From: Plumapathes pennacea
Lineage: Eukaryota; Cnidaria; Anthozoa; Antipatharia; Myriopathidae
DNA: 64,000 nucleotides
Assembly (NCBI GenBank): GCA_964036295.1
Contig: OZ038468.1
Span: 9,930,183-9,994,182, forward strand
Direction: 5' to 3'
Shown here: positions 24,598 to 35,540 of the stretch, in pieces
Numbering within the stretch: the first letter of the stretch is position 1
Layout: the number at the start of each line of letters is the position of its first letter
Made by a program: the position numbers and the translations under genes
Notes under the pieces: model-generated
What the model was told of the DNA's origin: nothing
The model's input: only the letters and a program-made list of their open reading frames with translations
Databases searched by the model: none

Positions 24598-25435
24598 TCC
24601 TCAAAGAAGGATCAACGTTTTCTCTTGAAACTTGCATATTACAGCTACGAAATAAATATTCCGGGAGCATCAAGAAAAAAGTATTACTTTACCTCCTCAT
24701 CAGTGAGTGCTGGTGCTGTTCCAGCTTTCCTCGCTTCTCACAGCTCTTTTTCCTTTCGCCAATCCTGATCCAAAGAGCGACTCTTCTTCTTCTAACTTTC
24801 ACTTGTCACCGCCATGTTCAAAATTTCCCATGAACCTGCGCGGGCTTCAATGTTGTTGAGTGTCGTGGGGGGATAGGTAGGTAGCTAACTGTGCATTTAC
24901 TAAGGCGAAATGTCATTTGCTGGTGTTTTCCCCATTTCGGAGTTCTTAAAAGGATCTTTATATTTGTATTTGTAAATCTAAAAGGAATCAACTTGGGATT
25001 TTTTAGTTTAAAAGAGGAAATTTACATTACCCGGAGTGGGGAGCGTCAGTTTGCTATTCTGAAAGTGAGGCAGATGTTTTTCTTCCAGATAAAATGGCGA
25101 AAAACTAGCTGTTGTGCCATTCGTTTGCAGCTTTGCCAATGTCTAGTTTTCTCAAGTCCTTGCAGGACCTGATTGAACTTGCTATCTGAGGAGGGAGCAT
25201 TAGCCTGCGAAACAGGCCCTAGGGTTTGTTTTTCACGAGCAGTTAGAACGTCAACCTCGCTCCCAGGCTCTTTCGTCTCCCGGGCCACGCCCCCGAAGAA
25301 AGACCCTGGTTCAGGCTGGTCACGTGCATCGCTAACAAAAATAAATTGCTGGGAGGGGTCCCTTTATCAAATGAATTTGTCGTGCTGTGCGTTTGTCGAA
25401 ATCTAAACGAGGCTGGAACAAACGACACATCCGCC

Positions 25436-25927
25436 ATGTTCTTTAGCAGTCTTCATTACGCTATTGTTAATAGCAGCTACTGGAACAAAATTCTCAAGCC
25501 GAAACAAGTTAAGTGCTTGGAAGCAATTTATTCTGGAAGAGATACTGTCGCTGTGCTGCCAACGGGATACGGAAAGTCTATAATTTTTCATCTCCTTCCA
25601 GAACTTTTGTTCGACAAAATTAACTGTGAAAAATCGCCAACCTCCCTCCCGATTCACCCGGTTGTTGTTGTCGTTTCGCCGTTAAACGCGCTAATCAGCG
25701 ATCAGACAAGGAGGAGCACGCAAGGAAAAGTTAAAGCCACCATCCTCAACGTTAAAAAGAAAGCGAATAGTGATGACTTGCAGCTGGATTCTGGCAGCAC
25801 GGATTTGTCTTCGCTGAAAGATGCGAAATACGATCTCGTCTTCACGCATCCTGAAGCCGTTTTGTCTTGCAAAGATGGAGCAGAACTATTTCAAAGCCCA
25901 CCATATTTTGTTCTTCCTTGTGCTTGA
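25436..25927 (+). pseudogene. RecQ-like helicase N-terminal fragment captured by transposon
   Basis: The frame begins at an ATG in a CCGCCATG context and runs 163 codons. It contains LKPKQVKCLEAI (Q-motif region), the Walker A motif AVLPTGYGKS at about residues 40-49, motif Ia VVVSPLNALISDQ, and FTHPEAVL. RecQ enzymes are DEAH-box 3'-5' DNA helicases. The frame leaves the family pattern at LFQSPPYF and stops, so motif II (DEAH) and everything after it are missing and no helicase activity is expected. The C-terminal part of a similar gene is at the window end (63393-64000). Confidence 0.85.
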
Positions 25928-26054
25928 ATACCACGCAAAACGAGATGTTGCCTCACGAATTTTCCATCACATAAACATTCATTTTGAGTGCAATTTGAGT
26001 AAAATCCAAGAATAATCTTCAAAGCAAGAAGTTAAATATTCTTGGTGCGCAGCC

Positions 26055-26285
26055 ATGCGTCGCATTAGACCGCGAAATTCAAAATGTATTTTGGCAGCCA
26101 AAAGCAAAGTTTCGTTTTAGAACTCCACATTGAAGTTGCCCGCATGTCTTTACGTTTAGGTATACTTTTAGTCGCCAAGCTGCAGAGAAATTGTATTATG
26201 GGCAGCGCGACTTCTGAACGCTGCAGGCGCACGTGCGATTCAGCAAACATTATGCAAATTTGGTGTCGAAAGCGGCGAGGCCAAA
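26055..26285 (+). repeat. Segment shared with 37440-37690 (inverted)
   Basis: About 230 bases here match the reverse complement of 37440-37690 at high identity, for example CGAAATTCAAAATGTATTTTG and CAGCGCGACTTCTGAACGC. At the other locus the segment lies directly upstream of an ATG, so it could be promoter or 5' untranslated DNA picked up by the nested transposon. Confidence 0.8.
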
Positions 26286-28240
26286 ATGTTTCGTTCCCTA
26301 GTGGACAGAGTAGAGCAAATTTTCGACTTAACGGCCCCTCCCTCGGTTTCTTTTTTTGCAACCGGCCAGATTCTGGCCGACACGTGACCAGCCTGAACCA
26401 GGGTCTTTCTTCGGGGGCGTGGCCCGGGAGACGAAAGAGCCTGGGAACGAGGTTGTTAGAACGTTGAATCTTTTATGGGGAAGGCACTATTTAACACCCA
26501 CCAAAACCATGTGAGCCGAAATTGAAAATTTGCTGTCAGCGGTCATGACGTCAAGTCTAACCAACATGGCGGCTGAGGCGAGCTTGTCACGATCTGCGGT
26601 ACTTTGCAGTGAATGATACTCTTATAGTGTTAACGTGAGTAAAGTCAATCTTAAGACAATTTTCACGCTGTTGTCATTACTTAGAGTATATTTTTATCGG
26701 ATTGTTCTCCGTTCCTGTACAACCATGAACATGGTTCTGAAGGTCGTTATCTATCTACGTAACTACAGTAAAAAGTAAATAACATCCGCCAAAACCATGT
26801 GAGCTAAAAATAAAAAAAAAAAAAACAAGATGGCCTTCTGTTAATCTATGGAAGCACAAACTGAATTTTACCGATTCACCTTTTGGCTGGAAATTGGCAT
26901 CATGACTACAACTAGTTTATTTCCAGCGTAAGCTACTGTACGTGGTTTCGGTGGATGTTATTTACTCTTTACCCTGGTGAATGGTGTAAATAACATCCGC
27001 CAAAACCATGTAGCGTGCGCTAAAAATAAGTTGTTGTAATCATAATGCCGATTACTGGTCCATGTAAACTGGCAGTAAATAGTAATACATATGGGGTGTT
27101 TTAGGAACTGCCCATCAAACTTCATCATTGTTGCTGCAAAATTTTAAACTTAAAGTCACTTTGCACTTTCTGTCACTGCCATTGACTGACAAAAATACAC
27201 ATCTTGACCACCTATTTGAAGCAAAAAGAACAGATTTTATAAATGGCATTGAGAACATTAATATCACAGATTTTGATGGCCATGTACTACATCATGACAA
27301 AACCTTCTATATGAATTATATAATTCCCAGTTCCAATTCTGTCTCAATCAGATAAGAAATCAATATAGTTCTGACTAAGTTAACTATTCTAAACAGAAAT
27401 GTTAATGTGTGTGCTCTGCTCACACATGAATGCATGTTTGATCCCCTCTTACCTTCCCCTCACTGACGAGTTCCATGATGATGTTTGCTCAGTGGATTGG
27501 GCTGTCATGCAGGTTCCAATGCTGAATAGAGAGGGGGGCTGACAGACCTACACAACTCCAGTTGTGAATGTATTTTTGGTGCCTTCATATTTTTGCTCTG
27601 ACGAGCATGTCTTTAAGGGATTTGCCTCTCTTAAAAGATATTATAGGGGGTTCCATGAATATCGTTTTCAATGAAGGTTGGTTTTGTATTAGATGCCAGT
27701 GTTTCATTAAAATTTCTTTTAAGTTGTACACTGACGGCTGGTATTGTGTTACAAACAGTAAGATCCTGTTGGTCGCTCTTGACTTAAGTTGAAGTGCAGA
27801 CTGCCTTTCTGTAAAAGCCACATCAGAGATTCTTCTCTCTACTAGGTGGTTGGGGTTATGTTAGGTTTTTATGTATATCTTTGCTGGGCAATCATACTTC
27901 TTGGTGTCTTGCACCTGAAGAAGGCATGGTCACTTTGTTCATTTACCTGTTAGACAAAACTTTAATGTTACACATCTCAATACCAGTTATAGTTATTTCT
28001 AAATAAGAAGATACCAGACTTCAGCAGTTCTAGACAATATGTGCTATGCAGTTGTGTAGACATAAGGCATTTTGCTTTATGATTTTGACTACTTTTTACT
28101 CTGTTTAGAATACTGTATTAATATTTGTTTTGATACTTTGTAAGGAATAAACACTGATGGTATGAAAGATAAGTGATGTTGCTTTAAAAAGATTGTCTAG
28201 TATAAAATCATATATGATTTTATTTTCTGCAACAATTTAC

Positions 28241-28388
28241 CTCTCTCTTTTGCCAGCTTTGCTTTTAAGATATTGTTCCTATTTGGACCATGGTGGCACT
28301 CCAGAACTTTCTTCCCAATGATCATAAATGGGATCCCATCAAACTCTATACCAAGGCCATCTGTACATCTGTACTGACTTCCTTCCAT
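28241..28388 (-). CDS. Exon of putative transposon-borne gene
   Basis: The minus-strand frame reads YRCTDGLGIEFDGIPFMIIG, then KVLECHHGPNRN, and ends at a splice donor (AGAG/GTAAAT, exon end 28241). The Cys/His pattern and FDGIPF..G..V..CHHG layout recall a DNA-binding module of cnidarian proteins annotated as calcium-responsive transcription factor-like, some of which look like MULE transposases. That relation is from memory and tentative. The upstream exon of the same gene is probably 30727-30967. Both lie inside the 6.5-kb transposon. Confidence 0.5.
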
Positions 28389-28596
28389 AGAATTTTGTGT
28401 TTTTTGCCACCTTAATGATTATACAATTGTTACAGTCAGAGACCGGATCCTTAGGGACTGGTCATTATTTATGAAGGAAAGAGGGGAGGGGGGGGTAGGG
28501 GTTGGTCATGTGCATATTTTTAGTCAATATTATGCTGAGTAGTTAGTTATTGTTAAATTACACAGAGTGCAACTGTTATTGAAAATTAATAAACAA

Positions 28597-28601
28597 AGTG
28601 T

Positions 28602-28632
<31 letters not shown>

Positions 28633-28634
28633 GG
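28597..28634. repeat. (GT)n followed by a G tract
   Basis: A (TG)n run is followed by about 20 consecutive G residues. It is a simple repeat inside the 6.5-kb transposon. Confidence 0.9.
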
Positions 28635-28718
28635 TCATTGCTTTTTAATATGGACATTGAGAGGAAGGGGGGACTTTGTGAATTTTGTCCTTTGTTAATT
28701 TTTCCACACCCGGCCTAT

Positions 28719-28920
28719 TTCATAAACTAGACTGGCCTTGCCAGTGAGCTCGCGGCGTGAGTTGGGTCGAGACCAGAATATAAAATGGAAAGTAGGGGAC
28801 AAGAGCGGAACTCCCAAGAGAGACTTCCAATTTCTCACCATAAAAATATCACACAGTATAGAGAACTTGGCTTTTGACACCTTGCTCTTTTGACACCTTG
28901 ATTAAACTAAAAATTATTAT
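28719..28920 (+). repeat. 200-bp dispersed repeat, copy 1
   Basis: This stretch starts ACTAGACTGGCCTTGCCAG and ends after a duplicated CTTTTGACACCTT. It is nearly identical to 39290-39486 in the same orientation. No inverted ends or tRNA boxes are evident. It lies inside the 6.5-kb transposon. Confidence 0.85.
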
Positions 28921-29063
28921 TACAACACTCATACACTTGCTTCTTAAAGGTTGAGCGACCCTGCATCTTGAGAATGCGTGACATATCTTTTTATGCACAA
29001 TCGACTATGACAGTTTGACCTTGACTCATATTTCTAATCAGGGGCCACGATTAATCCAGCCTT

Positions 29064-30292
29064 CGCTTCACTACTTATGTGTTTTATTTTGTTAACTCAA
29101 TACGTTTCTTCTATCAGGCTTTCGAGTATTCGTGCTCTGTAACAAATATAAAATTGAAAGCGAGGAATGTCACACGAGAGATGTTTACTATATTATTGCG
29201 CTTTTGTTCACAGTGTGTTCAGTCCATTTGTGACTGCAAACTCAGTCCTCAGAATTATTTCGGTGTATTTTTCATTTCTGGTATTCACTGACCATTGCGA
29301 AACAAAGGCTACATGATCGAATGAAAGAAACACTTCAACAGGCAATGTACGATACGCAGAAGAATTTTATGAGGCAACAGATGTCATGTACAGAGTAAAG
29401 CATAAAGCGTCATTGTTTTACGGCTAAAGCTCACCGTAGCTTTGGTTTCTGCTTTCGCCCTGTTATCTTCCCAAAAGTATTTCGTGTCGCCACAGAAAGT
29501 TTCGTCGGGACTAAATATTTATCGGCGACAGCGGTACCATCAAATGTTTGTTTACGGCTATTCTCAAAGCTTGTGCCGTGAACGCGAGCCAAAATCTTTT
29601 CCTAAAATCCAGTTTATCCGTGCGCATTCCACAGAGCCAAATGGCGTTGAATTTGAATGGATGCAGTTTACTTTTTCGCTTCACTACTTATGTGTTTTCT
29701 CTTATTAACTCAATACGTTTCTTTCTATCAGGCTTTCGAGTATTCGTGCTCTGTAACAAATATAAAATTGACAGCGAGGAATGTCACACGAGAGATGTTT
29801 ACAATATTATTGCGCTTTTGTTCACAGTGTGTTCAGTCCATTTGTGACTGCAAACTCAGTCCTCAGAATTATTTCGGTGTATTTTTCATTTCTGGTATTC
29901 ACTGACCATTGCGAAACAAAGGCTACATGATCGAATGAAAGAAACACTTCAACAGGCAATGTACGATACGCAGAAGAATTTTATGAAGCAACAGATGTCA
30001 TGTACAGAGTAAAGCATAAAGCGTCATTGTTTTACGGCTAAAGCTCACCGTAGCTTTGGTTTCTGCTTTCGCCCTGTTATCTTCCCAAAAGTATTTCTTG
30101 TCGCCACAGAAAGTTTCGTCGGGACTAAATATTTATCCGCGACAGCGGTACCATCAACTATTTGTTTACGGCTATTCTCAAAGCTTCCGCGGTGAACGCG
30201 AGCCAAAATCGTTCCCGAAAATCCAGTTTATCCGTGCGCATTCCACAGAGCCAAATGGTGTTGAGTTTGGATGGGATGCAGTTAACTTTTAC
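29064..30292 (+). repeat. Tandem duplication of a 613-bp unit
   Basis: Units 29064-29676 and 29677-30292 are nearly identical head-to-tail copies, each starting CGCTTCACTACTTATGTG. A more diverged third copy lies in reverse orientation at 8690-9330. Frames in the two units are not kept open consistently, so I do not call a gene. Confidence 0.85.
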
Positions 30293-30726
30293 ACACAAGT
30301 AACGAGCAATTCACTGGCCGCATCTCGAGTTGTTTAGCGAAGTCAATTACGTCATCGCCCAGCACGTGATAATATGAACCAATCACCGTGTGCTGATCCT
30401 CGACCCACAAAAAGGAAAAAAATAAAAATAAAAATCTCCATTTTTAAGCTCTCGTGGGCCCCAGGCTCCCGCGAGCAATAAGGAATGGTCCTTTGCAATG
30501 TATATAATAAACTATTCCCCCGGCCTTATCTATGTGACAAAGAAACCTTTGAGCTGGCCATTTTAAAATGTCAATATAAACAAATTCTTGTTAGATAAAG
30601 CCAAACAGAGATTAGGTGTTTATTTTAGCACATCTCTGGTCATCTTGTATTTATACTTACACTTACTGTACATGCATGTTTCCCATTTATTTCTAGATTA
30701 AGCTTTTATATGTTCAGGCCACTTAC

Positions 30727-30967
30727 CAGACATTCCGAAGTCTTTGCTTGCAGCATAACGAGAAGTAGTCGCTATCTCATACACTCTAATGAGTTCCAGT
30801 GCTTTCTCGAGCGTTGAAGCGTATAAACCATTGAAAGGATCGAAGGATACATTGAATTTTTCTACCCACAGCTTCGGAATAGTAGCGCAGTCTTCCGAAG
30901 CGTTCGCTATACTTATTCTTTTAAAGAAGCACGCGCAATAGCTTGAAGACCCGGGAAAGTAAGCAGT
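30727..30967 (-). CDS. Exon of putative transposon-borne gene (upstream exon)
   Basis: The minus-strand frame is open for about 80 codons and reads YCACFFKRISIA, then LWVEKFNVSFDPFNGLYAS, then KALELIRVYEIATTSRYAA, ending at a consensus donor (TCTG/GTAAGT, exon end 30727). Codon usage and lack of stops support a real exon. With the block at 28241-28388 it makes the start of a spliced gene inside the 6.5-kb transposon, plausibly its transposase. The start codon is not visible, because a stop lies just upstream at 30968. Confidence 0.5.
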
Positions 30968-31703
30968 TCAAATTACATACAGATGTACGGCAATTCGACA
31001 ATCGATTTTGACAGAACAAGATTTCCTTTCTCTTATTTACTTTAATCTGCATCCTATTTAGGTCTGTTATTTTTAATTCGCAGTTCTCAGTTGGATATGT
31101 CTCCTATTTTCTGGTGAAGTAGCAGAGATCGTTAAACGAAATCCATTCATTTTAGGGCTGTAAAGTCATTTCCCAGTCAAAAGGTGAAACGGCAAAATCC
31201 AATTTGTGCTCCATGAATTTACAGAAGGCCATTTTTTTAAATTTTCAGCTTACATGGTTTTGGCGGATGTTATTTACTTTTTACTGTAGTTACGTAAATA
31301 GATAACGACCTTCAGAACCATGTTCATGGTTGTGCAGGAACGGAGAACAACCCGATAAAAATATACTCTATGTAATGAAAATTGTCTTAAGACTCACTTT
31401 ATTTACTTGCACTACAAGAGTATCATTCACTGCAAAGCGCTGCAAGCAAGTTCGTGACATTGCTCGCCTCTGCCGCCATGTTGCTTAGACTTGACGTCAT
31501 GACCGCTGACAGTAAATTTTTTAATTTCGGCTCACATGGTTTTGGTGGGTGTTAAATAGTGCCTTCCCTTTTATGGCCGCGTCGGAGTCTGGGACGAGGA
31601 TTCGACGCGGCCACAAATCCTCGCCCCAGACTCCGACGATTCAACGTTCTAACTGCTCGTGAAAAACAAACCCTGGGGCCTGTTTCGCAGGCTAAGGGAG
31701 CAT

Positions 31704-31966
31704 TCGCTATGACACCAAGGTAAGAGAAAAAAACCCATTTCATCTACTGTAGAAGCTCGCACTTTCTGTCCACTGAGAGCTCAAAAATGTTTTAATAACT
31801 TCTTCATGTTCACACTGAACCCATTTTCTTGGTGCTATTGTTTTTTTCTTATTGCGTTTTGTATCGTTTATATTTAAACGTTTCGTCCGCAGAAAAAACA
31901 AAGCCATTCTGTTTACGTGTAACGTGTACTTTTAACTGTCGGAATGTTCACATTGACAATGAATTA
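31704..31966. other. No gene seen
   Basis: Short AT-rich stretch between the right target duplication of the 6.5-kb transposon and the next MITE. Confidence 0.4.
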
Positions 31967-32358
31967 TGCACCAGTCAATCGTAACCCCCACCTCGGGGAA
32001 TGATGGGGACATGGATTTTCTTTGTTGCAATAATCGACTATTCCCCCACCCCATGGGACATAATGTGCTGACAAATCCCCCACATTGTGGGGCCAAAAAT
32101 TGGCAAAATTTTACAAAAGAGGCTTTGCACAGAAAACTTCTCTCACGAACGAACCGCGTGGTCGAACTGGACGAGGCCGCATTGCATCATATTTTTGGTC
32201 AAATCTCCCACCTTGAGCCCCACCTCAGTAGGTCGGGAATCATGAAGAGAAAATCCCCCACCCCTTCGGGCTTAAACACCTTTCAAATACGAAAAAATGC
32301 CCCACATTGCCCCACTATTCCCCGAGGTGGGAGGTGGGGTTTACAATTGACTGGTGCA
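31967..32358. repeat. Harbinger-type MITE, TTA target duplication
   Basis: The left end TGCACCAGTCAATCGTAA and right end TTACAATTGACTGGTGCA are inverted repeats, flanked by TTA at 31964-31966 and 32359-32361. TTA/TWA duplications are typical of PIF/Harbinger. The interior contains several CCCCACATTGTGGGG-like palindromes. A long open frame across it is a by-product of the repeat and not a gene. Confidence 0.8.
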
Positions 32359-33329
32359 TTAATAGTCCACCTGAAAATCAATCACATCCCGTTTGATGGT
32401 GCAACTGTTCCTATTCCGTAACAAACGGTATTCTGATTCCAGAATGAACGGAATACACGTTCATTCTGCTCCCGAAAGCAGAATAGACGGAATAGCGGTT
32501 TATTCGGAAAAGACAGAATAGCTGAATAGTGAATGGCTGATGTTAACACGTAAACAGATGTCGTAAATTACATGTGTTTAGATATGTACAACATTTCTCA
32601 GTGGCGGAAATCTCTGTATCACAACAGATTTTATGAAATGAAATATCTAATTTCTGGTCAATGGGCTGGACAGTAATCATACTTGGAAGTTTAACTCTGT
32701 ACCAAATGTACGTACAGTACAAGCTCTCCCCCTCCCAGGAAGTAATACTGATGAGGTGGTAATAATGCACTGATCAGTACAGTTCAATATTTTGCATGCT
32801 CAGCTTGCTCTTTGGGTAGTAAAAACTTGCCAGTCTTGCTAATGACTAGACTATATTATAAATACCTATAAAACAGTTGTTTCCTCAGACAATGCAGTAC
32901 TGTATTGATAGGTTATAGTGTGAATATGTATCATTAAATCTTCTACATTATTTCTATTTGACTTGTAGCTGGCAGTGTTTCTTGATCTTACATGTATGGT
33001 TTTGAGTTGATAAAGGAAGTGGCATGGTTATTCCAAACTGGGATTTTCATGGTACTACTTTTGTGTCGTCAAACTATATCCTTCTTATTCCAGATCACTA
33101 AAGCATGCAAGAGGCATTTGGAATAATGTGGTAAGTAATATTACTGGTAATAGCATTTTAATTTAATGTAACCAGGGGCTACTGAGACTTTCCCACAGGT
33201 ACATGAAGATTTTCCCAACAACTTCCTCAGGAGAAAGCTGTTTGAACAATCTGGGCAAGCTAAACTTACTAGTGAGTTATGTCTTCCTCACCGCTTACCC
33301 TGCCAAATTATTTTTCGTCACACCCTAAG
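32359..33329. other. No supported gene
   Basis: AT-rich DNA without a convincing exon. A GAATGAACGG/CCGTTCATTC-like inversion lies at 32430-32475. Confidence 0.3.
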
Positions 33330-33985
33330 ATGATAAATTGATTTCTCCAGTTCCTTCTGCTGAAAGGCTTTATTGTGAAAGTTTAGCTGCTCAACCGATG
33401 TTCACGAGAGTGTTGATCGTCTCTGCAGAACTTTATGACTGAAGGCTTTATGATATGAAAGCAATTTTTTCACTGAACAGCAGCACTGTCAACGGTTTCT
33501 TAATCTTTGCTAAGTAATTATAACTGGATAAACCTGCTGTAACTTGGGTTTCTCTTCTTTTCGGTGATTGTCGGCAGCCAGTTATGATGTTTATTTGCTG
33601 TTCGGTGACTTTCATCCATAACATGTTCCATAGCAAAGCTCAGGGTAAACTCAGTCTTTCATACGAGGCTATTCAAAACAGTGATCCTCTTTAACTTGAG
33701 TTTTGCATTATGCAAATTTCCAGGGCCTGAAATTTTAGCATCCAATAAAAGGTCTTGCTTTTGACATTGATTGACTGTTGGTTTTGCTTTTGAATGGCTT
33801 CCTTCACCTTGTTTATTTTTGCATCCATACTATTAACTAGTAGTCATTGGTTTGCTTATTCAATTAATAATTAATAGTGCTCATAATGTTTGAAATACCC
33901 ACAAATTACACTTTTCCTGTGGACTCGTGTTATTTTGTTAGAATTTTCAAACATTAAACTTGCACACCAATGATTACCATCACAT
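33330..33985. repeat. Diverged copies of two repeat families
   Basis: 33330-33840 matches the right half of the transposon at 16687-17694, and 33838-33985 matches the palindromic MITE at 17690-17850. The same two families therefore sit side by side in the same order at both loci, which suggests they travel as one composite unit. Confidence 0.7.
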
Positions 33986-34159
33986 TGAACATTGAATTTT
34001 TTTAAACCTAAATAAATGTACAGTAGTTCAGTGAGTAGTACTGTACAACTGTGTATTTTTACAAGTCGTGCAGTAATAAGGCGAGTAATAACCATGTACT
34101 AAATACAGAATAATTATTATTCTGGATATTATTTAAACTTATTTGGTTTCAATTAAATT

Positions 34160-34600
34160 GGAAAAGTGGCATAATATTGTGTAACACAAAACATGCATAA
34201 ATAATAATTGTTGGTATTATCCCAAGCTGGAAGTAGTGAGTATGGCCCACCTTGCTTTGAGTTGTCCAAAAGCACATTCAATTGGGTTCCTGGCAGAACG
34301 GAGCATGTTGTTGAAAATAACTTGTTTATTGCTGGTGCATGTTTCATACTCTTTCATGCAGAAAGGAAGCAGTGGATATGCTGGATCACCAATGAGGTAA
34401 TTGGGTATCTTGACACAACCTGGAATTGGAGCCTGAAAAGTACTTGGCAATATCTTGCTTCTCAATTTGGCATTGATGGAAGAATTTGAAAATACTTTTG
34501 CATCATGGACACTTCCTGGCCACCTACATTTAACATCCATAAATGAGCCTTTATAGTCACACACAGCCTGTACACTTAACATAGTCACAATATAAGCCAC
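34160..34600 (-). pseudogene. PIF/Harbinger transposase (DDE_4) remnant
   Basis: The minus-strand frame (34217-34615) reads VQAVCDYKGSFMDV, WPGSVHDAKVF, LIGDPAYPLLPF and RSARNPIECAFGQLKARW. This is the order of catalytic Asp, Asp and Glu blocks in HARBI1/DDE_4 transposases, and all three acidic residues are present. After ARWAIL the frame is lost, but a shifted frame gives YACFVLHNI, the usual end of the domain. The N-terminal part is missing, and unrelated DNA follows at about 34600. It is a decayed fragment and may have been a source of transposase for Harbinger MITEs. Confidence 0.85.
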
Positions 34601-35146
34601 GTTTTGATTGGTCAAAGAGCGTGCTCCATAACTTTATCGTGCGCGCACGCTAGCTTTTATCGTTTAAAACTTAACAGACGCTTTACAACTCAGAGGAAAA
34701 TAGCTTTATTTTCCGAAGAAATTTGTACTACATGGAGTAACACCGGCACCCAAAGGAAATCAGTAATCAAGTCTGAAAAATTCTGTATTTCAACAGTCGC
34801 ACAGAAAATTGTATGAATCAAAACCACAGGCAACCCAGGCTCAGGGGGCCTGGAAACGATTTTTTGCCCGAAAACGCTGTAATCGCGACCACAGATAGTT
34901 CGTAGGTAAATAAACACCAAAGCAAAGTTTCACTTCTTTTATTTGAGTATTTCCTAAACTAGAAATACGATATTTGCAGAGGCCCCACGCCCAAGTATTC
35001 GATTTTGTATGACATTGCTAGAACTCTCATGTACTGTATGCTTTCACCACACATCTCAATATTATATAATGTAATTAAAGGCGGATGACACTATATTAGC
35101 ATTTTTTTACATGATATTGGCATGTTTTAGGCATGTGTCCCATTCC

Positions 35147-35540
35147 GGGGAGTACTCATCATAATTTTGGGTGGGGGTGTGCTGCCTGAACCTGAAAACC
35201 CCTTACCCTATTTTAAACCAAAATATCTGATTTACTGTACCCTATTTCAGACCTGACTTCAAAATGTATAGCCTATTTCAGACCTAGTTTAGAGATTTAC
35301 TTCTTTTGCAACAATTTCCGCCCTGTGTTTTCTTCCATTTGCCATGCATTGTCCACTGCGACACATTTCTATTAAAATCATACCCTATCCAAGGCCAAAA
35401 ACACAAAATTGATACCCTATTTCAGACCAAAAAGGCAAAATCTATACCCTATTTCAGACTAAAAATGTTTGAAAATGATACCCTTTTGGGCAGCACATAC
35501 CTATATGGCATAGTACTCCCCCCCCCCCCCCCCCCCCACT
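35147..35540. repeat. MITE-like repeat with CCCTATTTCAGACC motifs
   Basis: The left part contains GGGGAGTACT followed by GTGTGCTGCC, and the right part GGGCAGCACA followed by AGTACTCCCC with a long C tract, giving inverted ends. Inside, variants of TACCCTATTTCAGACC recur at least five times. There is no coding capacity. Confidence 0.65.

Larger units (their letters stand above)
18284..24815 (-). pseudogene. SLU7: SLU7 pre-mRNA splicing factor, unprocessed pseudogene
   Basis: SLU7 is a step-two splicing factor with a CCHC zinc knuckle. On the minus strand I can place eleven exon-like blocks with good GT..AG borders: 24693-24815, 24093-24151 (NINPHFPQISQVPW), 22180-22265 (IKHQRPQ), 21968-22058 (zinc knuckle YRKGSCKKCGATTHKKKDC), 21115-21179 (GYDVRQHQQIVEEYTKMDL), 20800-20878 (AKQQLKAQK), 20204-20273 (DTEDEDKYAE), 20059-20104, 19879-19970 (AYYDPKTRSTRKNP), about 19641-19726 (DDNFVQYSGDT) and 18284-18326 (EQYVEYSRTGRVVKG). 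Order and content follow animal SLU7. Stops occur in the first, eighth, ninth and tenth exons, and frameshifts in the third and seventh, so it cannot make the full protein. Introns remain, so it arose by DNA duplication and not retroposition. The C-terminal third was not found. Confidence 0.88.
25252..26455. mobile_element. Nested 1.2-kb Pack-MULE-like element
   Basis: The ends are 75-bp inverted repeats (25252-25326 and 26381-26455) that differ at one position by eye and begin CAACCTCGTTCCCAGGCTC or CAACCTCGCTCCCAGGCTC. They are flanked by a perfect 9-bp duplication TTAGAACGT (25243-25251 and 26456-26464). Removing the element and one duplication restores the continuous left arm of the host transposon, as the uninterrupted right arm shows. 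The cargo is a RecQ-like helicase fragment (25436-25927) and a segment near 26055-26285 also found at 37440-37690. No transposase is present. Near-identical TIRs imply a recent insertion. Confidence 0.92.
25201..31694. mobile_element. 6.5-kb MULE-like transposon with long TIRs and 9-bp TSD
   Basis: The element starts TAGCCTGCGAAACAGGCC and ends with its exact reverse complement, and both sides carry the same 9-bp direct repeat AGGGAGCAT (25192-25200 and 31695-31703). The arms continue as inverted repeats for about 500 bases: 25201-25251 plus 26456-26905 on the left, and 31165-31694 on the right. A 9-bp target duplication with long TIRs fits Mutator-like elements best, though Merlin cannot be excluded. 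The left arm is split by a nested element (25252-26455). Inside are two minus-strand exon-like blocks, a tandem duplication and a dispersed 200-bp repeat. The right arm has an extra GC-rich hairpin at about 31576-31640. Confidence 0.9.

Noticed and set aside
31967..32401. A 145-codon plus-strand open frame
   Set aside because: It lies across a MITE with TIRs and a TTA duplication, and its repeated Pro/His content mirrors the CCCCACATTG palindromes.
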